Source: Paracoccaceae bacterium
GTDB taxonomy: Bacteria > Pseudomonadota > Alphaproteobacteria > Rhodobacterales > Rhodobacteraceae
NCBI GenBank assembly: GCA_020637675.1
Contig: JACKKD010000002.1
Span: forward strand, 682,001 to 746,000
Length of the DNA: 64,000 nt
Reading direction: 5' to 3'
In this document: positions 1-7,896 of the stretch, piece after piece
Layout of the letters: each line of letters starts with the position of its first letter
Numbering within the stretch: the stretch's first letter is position 1
Notes under the pieces: generated by a model
What the model saw: the letters and a program-made list of their open reading frames with translations, nothing else
The model's database searches: none
What the model was told of the DNA's origin: nothing
Translations under genes and position numbers: made by a program

Positions 1-947
1 ATATAGAGGGGACAGGTTTCCAGCGCCTTCGCGGCCTCGACGAAGCGGCGGAACTCGGCTTCGGTCATGTCGCCCCGGCGCAACTGCTCCGACGGGACCT
101 CGGAGGCTTCGGAGAGGACCCGGGTGGCGAGCTGTTCGGCCGACATCTCGAGCGAGAAGAAGCCCACCACGCCGCCGTTGACCGCGCCTTCGGTGCCGTC
201 CGGACGCGTGCCGCGCTTGTAGGTCCTCGCGATGTTGAACGCGATGTTGGTGGCGAGCGAGGTCTTGCCCATCGAGGGGCGGCCGGCGAGGATAAGGAGG
301 TCGGAGGGGTGCAGCCCGCCGAGTTTCTTGTCCATGTCGACGAACCCGGTCGAGATGCCCGAAAGCGCCCCGTCGCGCTGGTAGGCGGCAAGCGCGGTCT
401 GCACCGCCTCCGTCGTGGCCTTCAGGAACGAGACGAAGCCCTTTTCCGCGGTGCCCTGTTCGGCCAGCGTGTAGAGCCGTTGCTCGGCCTCGATGATCTG
501 CTCCTTGGGATCGCTGTCCACCGCGACCCGTCGGGCGCGGTCGGTAATGTCCTGGCCGAGCCGCATGAGCTCCCGCCGCACGGCGAGTTCATAGATCATC
601 TGCGCGTAGTCGCGCGCCGCATAGGCCGAGATGGCGGCGCCGGCGATCCGGGCGAGATAGGCCGGCCCACCAAGCCCCTTGAGCCCCTCGTCATCCTCAA
701 GGTAGCTCTTGAGCGTCACCGGCGATGCAAGCGCGTTGCGCTGGATCCGCGCCACCGCGATCTCGAAGATGCGCTGGTGCACGGGCTCGAAGAAATGCTC
801 GGCCTTCACCAGCGCCGCGATCCGGTCGTAGATGTCGTTGTTGGTCAGAATCGCGCCGAGAAGCTGCTGCTCGGCCTCGATGCTGTGCGGAATCGTCTCC
901 TTTTCCGGGCCAACCGTGACCGCCCGGACCGTCGCAACTTCTGTCAT
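1..947 (-). CDS. dnaB: Replicative DNA helicase DnaB (3' part beyond window)
   Basis: Hexameric helicase that unwinds DNA ahead of the replication fork. The minus-strand reading from the ATG at 945-947 gives an N-terminal region typical of DnaB (start MTEVATVRAV, then PHSIEAEQQLLGAIL), the linker, and the RecA-like ATPase core with Walker A GRPSMGKTS near + positions 260-285, followed by FFSLEMSAEQLATR. The reading frame is open to the left edge, so the C-terminal part is missing from the window. It lies downstream of pyrC and pyrE on the same strand, 183 bp after the pyrE stop, and that gap carries DnaA-box-like sites. Identity is clear; only the C-terminus is unseen. Confidence 0.96.
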   Translation of the reverse strand, partial: MTEVATVRAVTVGPEKETIPHSIEAEQQLLGAILTNNDIYDRIAALVKAEHFFEPVHQRIFEIAVARIQRNALASPVTLKSYLEDDEGLKGLGGPAYLARIAGAAISAYAARDYAQMIYELAVRRELMRLGQDITDRARRVAVDSDPKEQIIEAEQRLYTLAEQGTAEKGFVSFLKATTEAVQTALAAYQRDGALSGISTGFVDMDKKLGGLHPSDLLILAGRPSMGKTSLATNIAFNIARTYKRGTRPDGTEGAVNGGVVGFFSLEMSAEQLATRVLSEASEVPSEQLRRGDMTEAEFRRFVEAAKALETCPLY

Positions 948-1012
948 TCTGTCCCCCGTCGTCGGCGATGGGATATGCGCCATCCGGCTCGCCGGCGCAA
1001 ATTGTATATCGC

Positions 1013-1032
1013 TGTGGATGAGCGGTGGATAA
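1013..1032 (-). promoter_or_regulatory. Two DnaA-box-like 9-mers upstream of dnaB
   Basis: On the minus strand TTATCCACC (1024-1032) and TCATCCACA (1013-1021) each match the DnaA box TTATCCACA at 8 of 9 positions. They lie 66 bp or more upstream of the dnaB ATG, next to a -10-like TACAAT at 1001-1006. They could let DnaA influence dnaB transcription. This is a motif match only. Confidence 0.4.
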
Positions 1033-1130
1033 GCGCGGAACCACAAGATGATGGGGAATCATCCGTGCCGCTGTCAATCTCTGGCTGGCGGTTCGTCCTG
1101 CGGTTGCGGCTGCGTCCCGCCGACGCGGCG

Positions 1131-1811
1131 TCAGCTTCCGGCCCGCGCCGCCTGCCAGGGGCGCGGAGAGGTCAGGAAGGCTTCGACCTCGTCCAGGGTC
1201 GCGCGGTCGAAGGCTTCCGATTCGCGCGCCTCTGCCAGCACGTCCCACCAGGTGCAGAGGTAATGCAGCTTCACGCCATGCCGGCCGAGCGTCTCGACCG
1301 TCTCGGGGAAGATGCCGTAGTAGAAGATAACCGCCGTATGGGCACAGGTCGCCCCGGTGTCGCGGATCGCGTCCACGAAGCTCAGCTTCGAGCCGCCGTC
1401 GGTCGTCAGGTCTTCCACCAGGAGCACCCGCTGGCCCTCGCCCATCGTCCCCTCGATTCGGGCGTTGCGGCCGTAACCCTTGGGCTTCTTGCGGACATAG
1501 GTCATCGGCAGCGCCAGACGCTCGGCCACGAGCGCGGCGAAGGGGATGCCCGCCGTCTCGCCGCCCGCGACGTTGTCGAAGGCCTCGAACCCGGCCTCGC
1601 GCATCACCGTGCCGGCGAGGAAATCCATCAGCGTGGAGCGGATGCGCGGGAAACTGATGAGCTTGCGGCAGTCGATATAGGTCGGCGAGGGGAGCCCCGA
1701 GGCCAAGGTGAAGGGCTCGGCTGCATTGAAATGCACCGCCTCGATCTCCAGCAGCATCCGCGCGGTCAGGCGGGCGATCTCTTCTTTCGGGGGGAAGGCA
1801 CTGGGGATCAT
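1131..1811 (-). CDS. pyrE: Orotate phosphoribosyltransferase
   Basis: Transfers the phosphoribosyl group of PRPP to orotate, giving OMP in the fifth step of de novo UMP synthesis; cytosolic. The 226-aa product carries the PRPP-binding signature VLLVEDLTTDGGSK, and the type I PRTase core can be followed from about residue 40 (EPFTLASGLPSPTYIDCRK) to about 170. Length fits the family. It starts at an ATG with an AGGCAGCGCC-type spacer upstream. It follows pyrC on the same strand after about 100 bp, so two consecutive-pathway enzymes (pyrC acts earlier) are adjacent and probably co-transcribed. Confidence 0.95.
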   Translation of the reverse strand: MIPSAFPPKEEIARLTARMLLEIEAVHFNAAEPFTLASGLPSPTYIDCRKLISFPRIRSTLMDFLAGTVMREAGFEAFDNVAGGETAGIPFAALVAERLALPMTYVRKKPKGYGRNARIEGTMGEGQRVLLVEDLTTDGGSKLSFVDAIRDTGATCAHTAVIFYYGIFPETVETLGRHGVKLHYLCTWWDVLAEARESEAFDRATLDEVEAFLTSPRPWQAARAGS

Positions 1812-1914
1812 GGCGCTGCCTTTCTCGTTTCACTGTGGTCCGAATACTCCCCGCGGAGCGTCCGGCATCGGCCGCGGGAGCCTCCGGCGGGAGTATTTCG
1901 GCCACACTGAAAGA

Positions 1915-2955
1915 TCAATCGACAACCTCCCAATGGACCGGAAAGCCGGGGTCGAAGACCGTCACCGGGCCGGCGCCGGTGTCGATCTTTTCGGGCCAGC
2001 GGGCGGGGGTGTCGCGCTTCTCCAGCGTGATCGTGCCCTGGTTCGGCGCGAACCCGTAGAAGGCCGCGCCGTCGAGCGAGGTGAAGGCTTCCAGCCGGTC
2101 GAGCGCGGCCTCCTCCTCGAAGACATGGGCGAGGATCGCCATGGTGTTGGTCGCGGTGAAGCAGCCTGCGCAGCCGCAGGCATGTTCCTTCAGATGGTCG
2201 GGGTGAGGCGCTGAATCGGTGCCGAGGAAGAAGCGCCCGCCGCCCCGCGTTGCGGCGGCGCGGAGCGCCAGTCGGTGATGTTCGCGCTTGGCCACGGGCA
2301 GGCAGTAGTAATGCGGGCGGATGCCGCCGGCGAGGATGTGGTTGCGGTTGATGATCAGGTGATGCGTGGTGATCGTTCCGGCCATGTCGTCGCCCTGCGA
2401 CCGGACATAGTCCACGCCCTCCTTCGTGGTGATGTGCTCCATCACCACGCGCAGGCCGGGGGTGGCGCGCCGGATCGGTTCGAGAACGCGGTCGATGAAG
2501 ATCGCCTCGCGGTCGAAAATGTCAACGGAGGGGTCGGTCACCTCGCCGTGGACGCAGAGCGGCAGGCCGATTGCGGCCATCCTTTCGAGAACGCCGCGCA
2601 CCTTGTCGAAATCGCGGACCCCCGACTGCGAGTTGGTCGTGGCGCCGGCGGGGTAGAGCTTGACCGCCTTCACGAGGCCCGACGCCGCCGCGGCGGCAAC
2701 GTCGGCGGGATCGGTCGCCTCGGTGAGGTAGAGCGTCATCAGGGGTTCGAACGCGAAGCCCTCGGGCACGGCGGCCGTGATGCGGTCGCGGTAGGCCGCC
2801 GCCTCGGCGCCCGTCACGACCGGCGGCACGAGGTTCGGCATGACGATGGCGCGGGCGAAGTGGCGGGCGCTTTCCGGCAGCACGGCCTGAAGCATCGCGC
2901 CGTCGCGCAGATGCAGGTGCATGTCGTCGGGGCGGCGAAGGGTGATCCGGGTCAT
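1915..2955 (-). CDS. pyrC: Dihydroorotase (type II)
   Basis: Zinc enzyme that cyclises carbamoyl-aspartate to dihydroorotate in pyrimidine synthesis. The 346-aa protein has the E. coli-type (class II) length. It shows the metal-binding HLHLRDG near residue 13, the carboxylated-lysine segment KLYPAGATTNS around residue 100, HGEVTDP around 140, and the aspartate segment LGTDSAPH around residue 245. It is the first gene of the minus-strand string pyrC-pyrE-dnaB and starts about 150 bp from the divergent cyclase-family gene. Confidence 0.95.
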   Translation of the reverse strand: MTRITLRRPDDMHLHLRDGAMLQAVLPESARHFARAIVMPNLVPPVVTGAEAAAYRDRITAAVPEGFAFEPLMTLYLTEATDPADVAAAAASGLVKAVKLYPAGATTNSQSGVRDFDKVRGVLERMAAIGLPLCVHGEVTDPSVDIFDREAIFIDRVLEPIRRATPGLRVVMEHITTKEGVDYVRSQGDDMAGTITTHHLIINRNHILAGGIRPHYYCLPVAKREHHRLALRAAATRGGGRFFLGTDSAPHPDHLKEHACGCAGCFTATNTMAILAHVFEEEAALDRLEAFTSLDGAAFYGFAPNQGTITLEKRDTPARWPEKIDTGAGPVTVFDPGFPVHWEVVD

Positions 2956-3102
2956 GGTCCTGCCCTAGCGTGTTCCACGCCGGCTTTCCATCGCCTGGCG
3001 CGGGCGAGGGCGAAAAATTCCCGCGCAGGCGGCGGGCGGCTCTGCTAGGCTCGCGCCGGCACCCGGATGCAAAGACCGGGGCATGAAAAAGGAGGAAAAG
3101 CG

Positions 3103-3918
3103 ATGTGTCATGCCTGCGTGATCGAGGGTGTGCGGAAATCCATGCTGTCGCGGCGCGACCTCTTCCGGGGCGCGGCGGCGGTGGGGCTGGCCGGTGCGGC
3201 GGCCGGGATGGGCTCGGCGCGGGCGGCGCTGGCGCAGGCGAGCGGAAGGGCGGTGGACCTGACCCACGCCTATGACGGGAGCTTCCCGACCTTCGACGGC
3301 AATCCCGGCATCCTCTTCGAGGAAGCGGTGAACATCGACAAGTCGGGCTACCAGCTCTGGAAGCTGACCATCTACGAACACACCGGCACCCACATCGACG
3401 CGCCCTTGCACTTCTCGAAGGACGGGGCGTCGGTCGCCGACCTGGCGGTGGAGAACCTCGTGGCGCCGCTCTGCGTGCTTGACCTGACCGCGAAGGCGGC
3501 CGAGGACGCCAACGCGATGGTGATGCGGGAAGACGTCGACGCCTGGATTTCCGCCAATGGCGACATCCCGGCGGGCGCCTGCGTGGCGATGCATTCGGGC
3601 TGGGCGGCGAAGGTCGGCGATCCGTCTTTCCGCAACACGGCCGAGGGCGCCTTCGCCTTCCCGGGCTTCTCGAAGGAGGCGACGGACTACCTCGCCGAAC
3701 TGGGCGCGGCCTCGATCGCGGTCGACACGCTGTCGCTCGACCCCGGAAATTCGGCCGATTTCGCGGTGCATTTCTCGTGGCTGCCCGGCGGGCGCTTCGG
3801 CATCGAGAACATCGCCAATCTCGACCAGTTGCCGGCCAGGGGAGCCACCATCTTCATCGGCGCGCCGAAGCACAAGACCGGCACCGGCGGGCCGGCGCGG
3901 ATCATCGCGGTCGTCTGA
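3103..3918 (+). CDS. Tat-exported cyclase family protein (kynurenine formamidase-like)
   Basis: Member of the metal-dependent cyclase/kynurenine formamidase family, which hydrolyses formyl or lactam-type amides; the substrate here is unknown. The start at 3103 is chosen because AAGGAGGA lies just upstream; an earlier in-frame ATG at 3067 has no such site. The 271-aa product opens with a twin-arginine leader (SRRDLFRGAAAVGLAGAA) ending near ALAQA, so it should be folded and exported to the periplasm. The family metal motif HTGTHIDAPLHF is intact around residue 85. The next gene starts inside its stop codon (TGATG), so the two are translationally coupled. Confidence 0.8.
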   Translation: MCHACVIEGVRKSMLSRRDLFRGAAAVGLAGAAAGMGSARAALAQASGRAVDLTHAYDGSFPTFDGNPGILFEEAVNIDKSGYQLWKLTIYEHTGTHIDAPLHFSKDGASVADLAVENLVAPLCVLDLTAKAAEDANAMVMREDVDAWISANGDIPAGACVAMHSGWAAKVGDPSFRNTAEGAFAFPGFSKEATDYLAELGAASIAVDTLSLDPGNSADFAVHFSWLPGGRFGIENIANLDQLPARGATIFIGAPKHKTGTGGPARIIAVV

Positions 3919-4322
3919 TGGCGGTGGTTCCGGTCGTGACCGACGCGGCGGCGGGGCCCGAGGCCCGCGCCGTCTTCGACGACATCAGGGCGAAGCGGCA
4001 GACCAACTTCGTCAACAATTTCTGGCGCGCGCTCGCCCATGACCCGGCGCTCCTGAAGGCGACGTGGGAGCGGCTGCAGGCGGTGATGGCGCCCGGTGCG
4101 CTCGACCCCCTGACGAAGGAGTTGATCTACGTCGCCGTCTCGGTGGCGAATGGCTGCGGATACTGCATCCATTCCCACACCGCCGCGGCGCGGGCGAAGG
4201 GCATGACCGACGCCCAGCACGGCGAGCTTCTCGCCGTGATCGCGATGGCGAGCCAGACCAACGCGCTCGCCACCGCCCTGCAAGTGCCGGTCGATCCGGC
4301 CTTCGAGCGCGGCGGCGGCTGA
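3918..4322 (+). CDS. Carboxymuconolactone decarboxylase / AhpD-like family protein
   Basis: A 134-aa all-helical AhpD-like protein with the redox/acid motif CGYCIHSHT around residue 75, typical of the CMD family, whose members act as peroxidase partners or decarboxylases. The ATG overlaps the stop of the preceding cyclase-family gene by one base, which points to a joint role; no pathway can be named from the sequence. It has no signal peptide, so it should be cytoplasmic while its partner is exported, which is somewhat odd. Confidence 0.75.
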   Translation: MAVVPVVTDAAAGPEARAVFDDIRAKRQTNFVNNFWRALAHDPALLKATWERLQAVMAPGALDPLTKELIYVAVSVANGCGYCIHSHTAAARAKGMTDAQHGELLAVIAMASQTNALATALQVPVDPAFERGGG

Positions 4323-4471
4323 GACGCGGCCGATTCCTCGCCGAAACGTGTCGGCCGTCCCTCCGCATCCGTGCTATCGTGTTTCATCGGCACGACGGGG
4401 ACCCAGGCCCGGCAGGACGCCGGGCAGCCCCTTTCGCGCCGGAGGTCCGGCTGAGCGGGAGGAGCATCATC

Positions 4472-5326
4472 ATGGCCACCACCATCGGCAATCCCCTGTC
4501 CTGGGGCGTCAGGATGCTGGGCGCGGCGGGGCACGACATCGGCGCGGCCGCGCGGGAACTGGGCAGCGAGGGGTCGGGCGTTCCCGAGGTGCGCCGGATC
4601 GGGGTGGCGGACCTGCGGGCCGCGCTGCGCCTCGGCATCGCGGACTTCGCGGCGCTGCGGTCGGATGTCATCGTCGCGGCGCTGATCTATCCGATCGCGG
4701 GAGCCTGCCTCGTCTGGCTTGCCTTCCACCGCGACCTTCTGCCACTCGCTTTCCCGCTCCTTGCGGGCTTCGCGCTCGTTGGCCCCGCGGCGGCGGTCGG
4801 GCTCTACGAGATGAGCCGGCGGCGCGAGGCGGGCGAACCGGTCGGTTGGGGGGATGCCTTCGGCGTCCTCCGTTCGCCGCGGTTCGGGGCCATCCTGGCG
4901 CTGGCGCTTGGCCACCTCGTGCTTTTCGTCCTCTGGATCCTGACCGCGCACCTGATCTCGCAGGCGACGATGGGCGCCGCTGCCCCGACCTCGGCGGGGC
5001 CGTTCCTCACGGCGGTGCTGACGACGCCCGAGGGCTGGTCGATGATGGCCGTCGGCCTGCCGGTCGGCTTTCTCTTCGCATGCCTCGTCCTCATGACCAG
5101 CGCGGTGTCGTTCCCGCTTCTGCTCGATCGGCCGGTCGGGCTTCCGGTGGCGGTGGTGACGTCGGTGCGCGTGGCGCGCGAGAATCCGGCGACCATCGCG
5201 CTCTGGGGGCTCGTCGTCGCCGTCGGTCTCGTCATCGGGTCGTTGCCGCTTCTCGTCGGGTTGGCGGTTGTCATGCCGGTTCTCGGCCATGCGACCTGGC
5301 ACCTCTACCGCCGGGCGGTCGTCTGA
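4472..5326 (+). CDS. DUF2189 domain integral membrane protein
   Basis: A 284-aa protein with an approximately 65-residue cytoplasmic N-terminus followed by about six hydrophobic segments (for example VIVAALIYPIAGACLVWLAF, AILALALGHLVLFVLWIL and the last helix pair near the C-terminus). It matches the DUF2189 family, often annotated as a putative integral membrane or cytochrome c oxidase subunit I-like protein; no function is established. The start is preceded by GCGGGAGGAGCA. The gene stands alone between the CMD gene and a small lipoprotein. Confidence 0.7.
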   Translation: MATTIGNPLSWGVRMLGAAGHDIGAAARELGSEGSGVPEVRRIGVADLRAALRLGIADFAALRSDVIVAALIYPIAGACLVWLAFHRDLLPLAFPLLAGFALVGPAAAVGLYEMSRRREAGEPVGWGDAFGVLRSPRFGAILALALGHLVLFVLWILTAHLISQATMGAAAPTSAGPFLTAVLTTPEGWSMMAVGLPVGFLFACLVLMTSAVSFPLLLDRPVGLPVAVVTSVRVARENPATIALWGLVVAVGLVIGSLPLLVGLAVVMPVLGHATWHLYRRAVV

Positions 5327-5430
5327 GGGGAATGACGCCGATCGGGGCGGGTCCGGTCTGGGTGGCCTTGCATCGCCGGTGCGCTGCGCGCAGACTCGCC
5401 GCCACAGGATGAGGCAACCTCGGGCGGAGA

Positions 5431-5736
5431 ATGAGACGGATTGCACTTGGCGCGGTGATGGCGGCCGCTCTGGCGGCCTGCACCCAGGACCCCGGTTTCG
5501 TCGGTGTCGGTGGCGTGCGCGAGGCGACGGCGGCGGAGGTGGCTGCCTGCCACTATGTCAGCGACATCCGCATGTCGCCCGGCGTCTATGGCGTGCTTGC
5601 CGATCAGGGCGTGAAATACGCCCGCAACACGATCATGGCCGACGCACGCGATGCCGGCGCCAACACGGTCGTCTTCGACCCGGTCACCCCGGGCGCCGAT
5701 GTCTACGAGCTACACGCGGTGGCCTACCGCTGCTAG
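5431..5736 (+). CDS. Small DUF4156-like lipoprotein
   Basis: 101 residues with a lipoprotein signal: a basic start MRRIALG, a short hydrophobic stretch and the lipobox LAAC at residues 14-17, so mature lipidation would be at Cys17. The remainder (ACHYVSDIRMSPG, then ARDAGANTVVF) resembles the DUF4156 envelope lipoproteins, whose function is unknown. Its 3' end overlaps the convergent minus-strand hydrolase-like gene by four bases. Confidence 0.65.
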   Translation: MRRIALGAVMAAALAACTQDPGFVGVGGVREATAAEVAACHYVSDIRMSPGVYGVLADQGVKYARNTIMADARDAGANTVVFDPVTPGADVYELHAVAYRC

Positions 5737-6704
5737 CGGGGATGGAGCGGCGGCAGCCTTTCGCCCGCCGCGGCGAGCTGGCTTTCCAGCTGTTCGAGCC
5801 GCGTCTTGAACTTCGGGGCGTCGAGCCGGCCGATCACGTTCCGGCAGAGAAGCGCGGCGAGAAGCGCCCGCCCGTCCTGATCGAGCCGGGCAAGAAGGTT
5901 GCGCAGGTAGGGCCGGTAGTTGCGCCGCGCCCGGTAGAAGGTCCGGAAGAGCCGTTCGTCGAACGCCCCGGTGGCTGCGGCGGCGAGGACGGACGGCAGG
6001 ATGCGCATGTGGTCCAGCGCCTCGCCCACGTCGCGGCCGAGATTGCGGCAGGGCAGGAGCGTGACGTGAGGCCGGGCAAAGAGCGCCGCGTGCATCGCGT
6101 CCAGGTTCTGTTCGGGGTCGAAGATCACGTAGACCGGCCCCGCGCCCTCGGTCATGTCCGGGGCGAAGCCGTAGCGGTCGGTGAAGCAGGTCCGCCGCAT
6201 TTCCGAGTAGCGGGGATCCCAGCCGGCGATGCGCGGGTCGAGCGTCGCCTGCGGCGCGCCGAGGATGACCGTCGCGTCCGGGGCGGTGACCGAGAAGGCC
6301 GCGGCGGCATAGCCCGCCATGCCGTTGCCCCAGAAGACGACGCGGTCGAAGTCCTCGAAGAAGGCATCGTCCACGAGCCGGTCGAAATAGGCGAAGACGG
6401 CCGGGTCGCGGTACCAGGTTTCGGTGCGCGCGATGAGGCAGAGATGCGACCAGCCGCGCCCCTTGGCGACATGGTAGCCGAGGGGAAGCTGCCCCGGCTG
6501 ACCCTGGCGGATCGAGGCGACGGTCTCGAAAGTGACGATCAGGGTCGGGCTTTCGTCGAGGAAGAAGGCGGCGTGGTTCCGGCCGAGCCACTGGAAGTAG
6601 CCCGCCTCGTCGCCGATCTCCTCTAGTCTGGCGAACCAGTCCGCATCGGACAGAGACCGCGGATCAGCGGTCTTCGCCTCGTTGTCCTGCATTGCCCCAC
6701 GCAC
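5733..6704 (-). CDS. Alpha/beta-hydrolase-like protein lacking the nucleophile serine
   Basis: A 323-aa protein related to the C-terminal half of the 11190-12590 product: shared segments include a tryptophan-rich TWYRD, an ExF-RVVFxG-AGYAAAAFS block, QATLDPR/QSTLDK, and a C-terminal EFYR/RTFYRARR block. In the paralogue the elbow reads GASMGG (GxSxG); here it is GNGMAG, so the serine is replaced by glycine and the protein may not be catalytic. The start is a GTG at 6704 with GGGAAG seven bases upstream; an ATG at 6692 is the alternative. It belongs to the glycosyltransferase cluster on its left flank. No function is known to me. Confidence 0.65.
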   Translation of the reverse strand: MRGAMQDNEAKTADPRSLSDADWFARLEEIGDEAGYFQWLGRNHAAFFLDESPTLIVTFETVASIRQGQPGQLPLGYHVAKGRGWSHLCLIARTETWYRDPAVFAYFDRLVDDAFFEDFDRVVFWGNGMAGYAAAAFSVTAPDATVILGAPQATLDPRIAGWDPRYSEMRRTCFTDRYGFAPDMTEGAGPVYVIFDPEQNLDAMHAALFARPHVTLLPCRNLGRDVGEALDHMRILPSVLAAAATGAFDERLFRTFYRARRNYRPYLRNLLARLDQDGRALLAALLCRNVIGRLDAPKFKTRLEQLESQLAAAGERLPPLHPR

Positions 6705-6819
6705 CCGTACACTTCCCGTCCACCAATCTGCGGCGGGCGCACCTGAGCGCGCAAGTTGGCTGAATGGTCACTCTTGAAAACATTGGAGATTTTTCGATGG
6801 ACTGTTTCCGGCGGTCTGC

Positions 6820-7896
6820 CTATCCCGCGCCGCTGTCGCGCTCTGTTTCCGCACGCGGCCGGATGGCGTAAGCGGCCATGATTCCATGCTCTTCCGGCGA
6901 GAGGACACGGCTCGGCCCTGTCATCATCAAGCGCCCCAACAGTCCCCTCCAGTCCTCCGCTTCCATCAGCGTCTCGAATCGCCGGTGCCGCCAGGCGACG
7001 GCATCTTCGTGGAGCGGGCCGAGCACAGGGTCGGCGGCAAGCTCTGCGCGGATGGGCCGGGTCCGTTCGGAGAGTTCGAGGATCGAACGGTCCTCCTCGG
7101 CGCAGAGGTTGCGTTCCACCCAGTAGGACAGGTCCGTCGCCGATGCGTCGCGGTTCGCCCGGCCGCGGTCGCATTTCAGCACATAGCTTTCCATCGCGCC
7201 GAGCGCGTAGTGGTTGATCTGCACGAGCCGGTAGTTGTCCTGCCCGTAGTCGGAAAAGACCCGGCCGGTGTGGAAGGCGCGGCGAAGCTCCCGCCCGGAG
7301 CCGTCGAACCAGCGCTGCCGGCCGAGCCGATCCGGATCGGGCTGACGCGGGCGGTGGACGCCGAGCTTGCCGTAGCTGCCGTCGTTGCGGAAAAGCGTCT
7401 TGAACATCGCCGCCCGCCAGGGCCAGCCCATGACGGCGGGAGCGGCGCGCAGGAACTGCTCCGTCACCGGCCGGTCCTCGTAGGCGCGCAGACCGCAATT
7501 GCCGAAAAGCCGCCAGGTGAGCGGGATCGCCGTCGCCTCGGGCAGCGCGGCGAGGAGCGCCTGCACCGTCCGGTCGCCCGCGTGGACGTTCACGAATTCG
7601 TCGATGTCGAGCACGAGGACCCAGTCGGCCGCCGCCTTCAGCGGATGCGCGTCGGCAAGGGCGAGGGCCGTCCACTGCGGACCCTTGCCGTGCGGGCTGT
7701 CGTTGCTGACATGGGTCAGCCAGCCGAGGTCGGAAAGCCGGTCGAGCATGCGGTCGGTGCCGTCGTCGCAATCGTTCGAGAGGACAAGGAAGTCGGTGAA
7801 CCCCGCCGCGCGGTGGTGGGCGAGCCAGTCGAGGAGGAAGGCGCCCTCGTTCTTCACCGTCAGGATGGCGAGGATGCGGGGGTCAGTGCGCGGCAT
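6820..7896 (-). CDS. Family 2-type glycosyltransferase
   Basis: A 358-aa cytosolic glycosyltransferase of the GT-A Glyco_tranf_2_4 type. Visible motifs: the N-terminal VKNEGAFLLDWLAHH, the sugar-nucleotide/metal motif VLDIDEFVNV near residue 95, then LTWRLFGN, KTLFRND, KLGVHRP and QINHYALG. The same order of blocks occurs in the C-terminal half of the upstream neighbour, so the two are paralogues. Its start lies inside the end of that gene (14-base overlap), consistent with co-translation. The acceptor, presumably a surface polysaccharide, cannot be inferred. Confidence 0.82.
   Translation of the reverse strand: MPRTDPRILAILTVKNEGAFLLDWLAHHRAAGFTDFLVLSNDCDDGTDRMLDRLSDLGWLTHVSNDSPHGKGPQWTALALADAHPLKAAADWVLVLDIDEFVNVHAGDRTVQALLAALPEATAIPLTWRLFGNCGLRAYEDRPVTEQFLRAAPAVMGWPWRAAMFKTLFRNDGSYGKLGVHRPRQPDPDRLGRQRWFDGSGRELRRAFHTGRVFSDYGQDNYRLVQINHYALGAMESYVLKCDRGRANRDASATDLSYWVERNLCAEEDRSILELSERTRPIRAELAADPVLGPLHEDAVAWRHRRFETLMEAEDWRGLLGRLMMTGPSRVLSPEEHGIMAAYAIRPRAETERDSGAG

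Noticed and set aside
309..1910. 533-codon plus-strand open frame
   Set aside because: Antisense to dnaB and pyrE, with Arg/Gly/His-rich low-complexity composition typical of GC-rich shadows.
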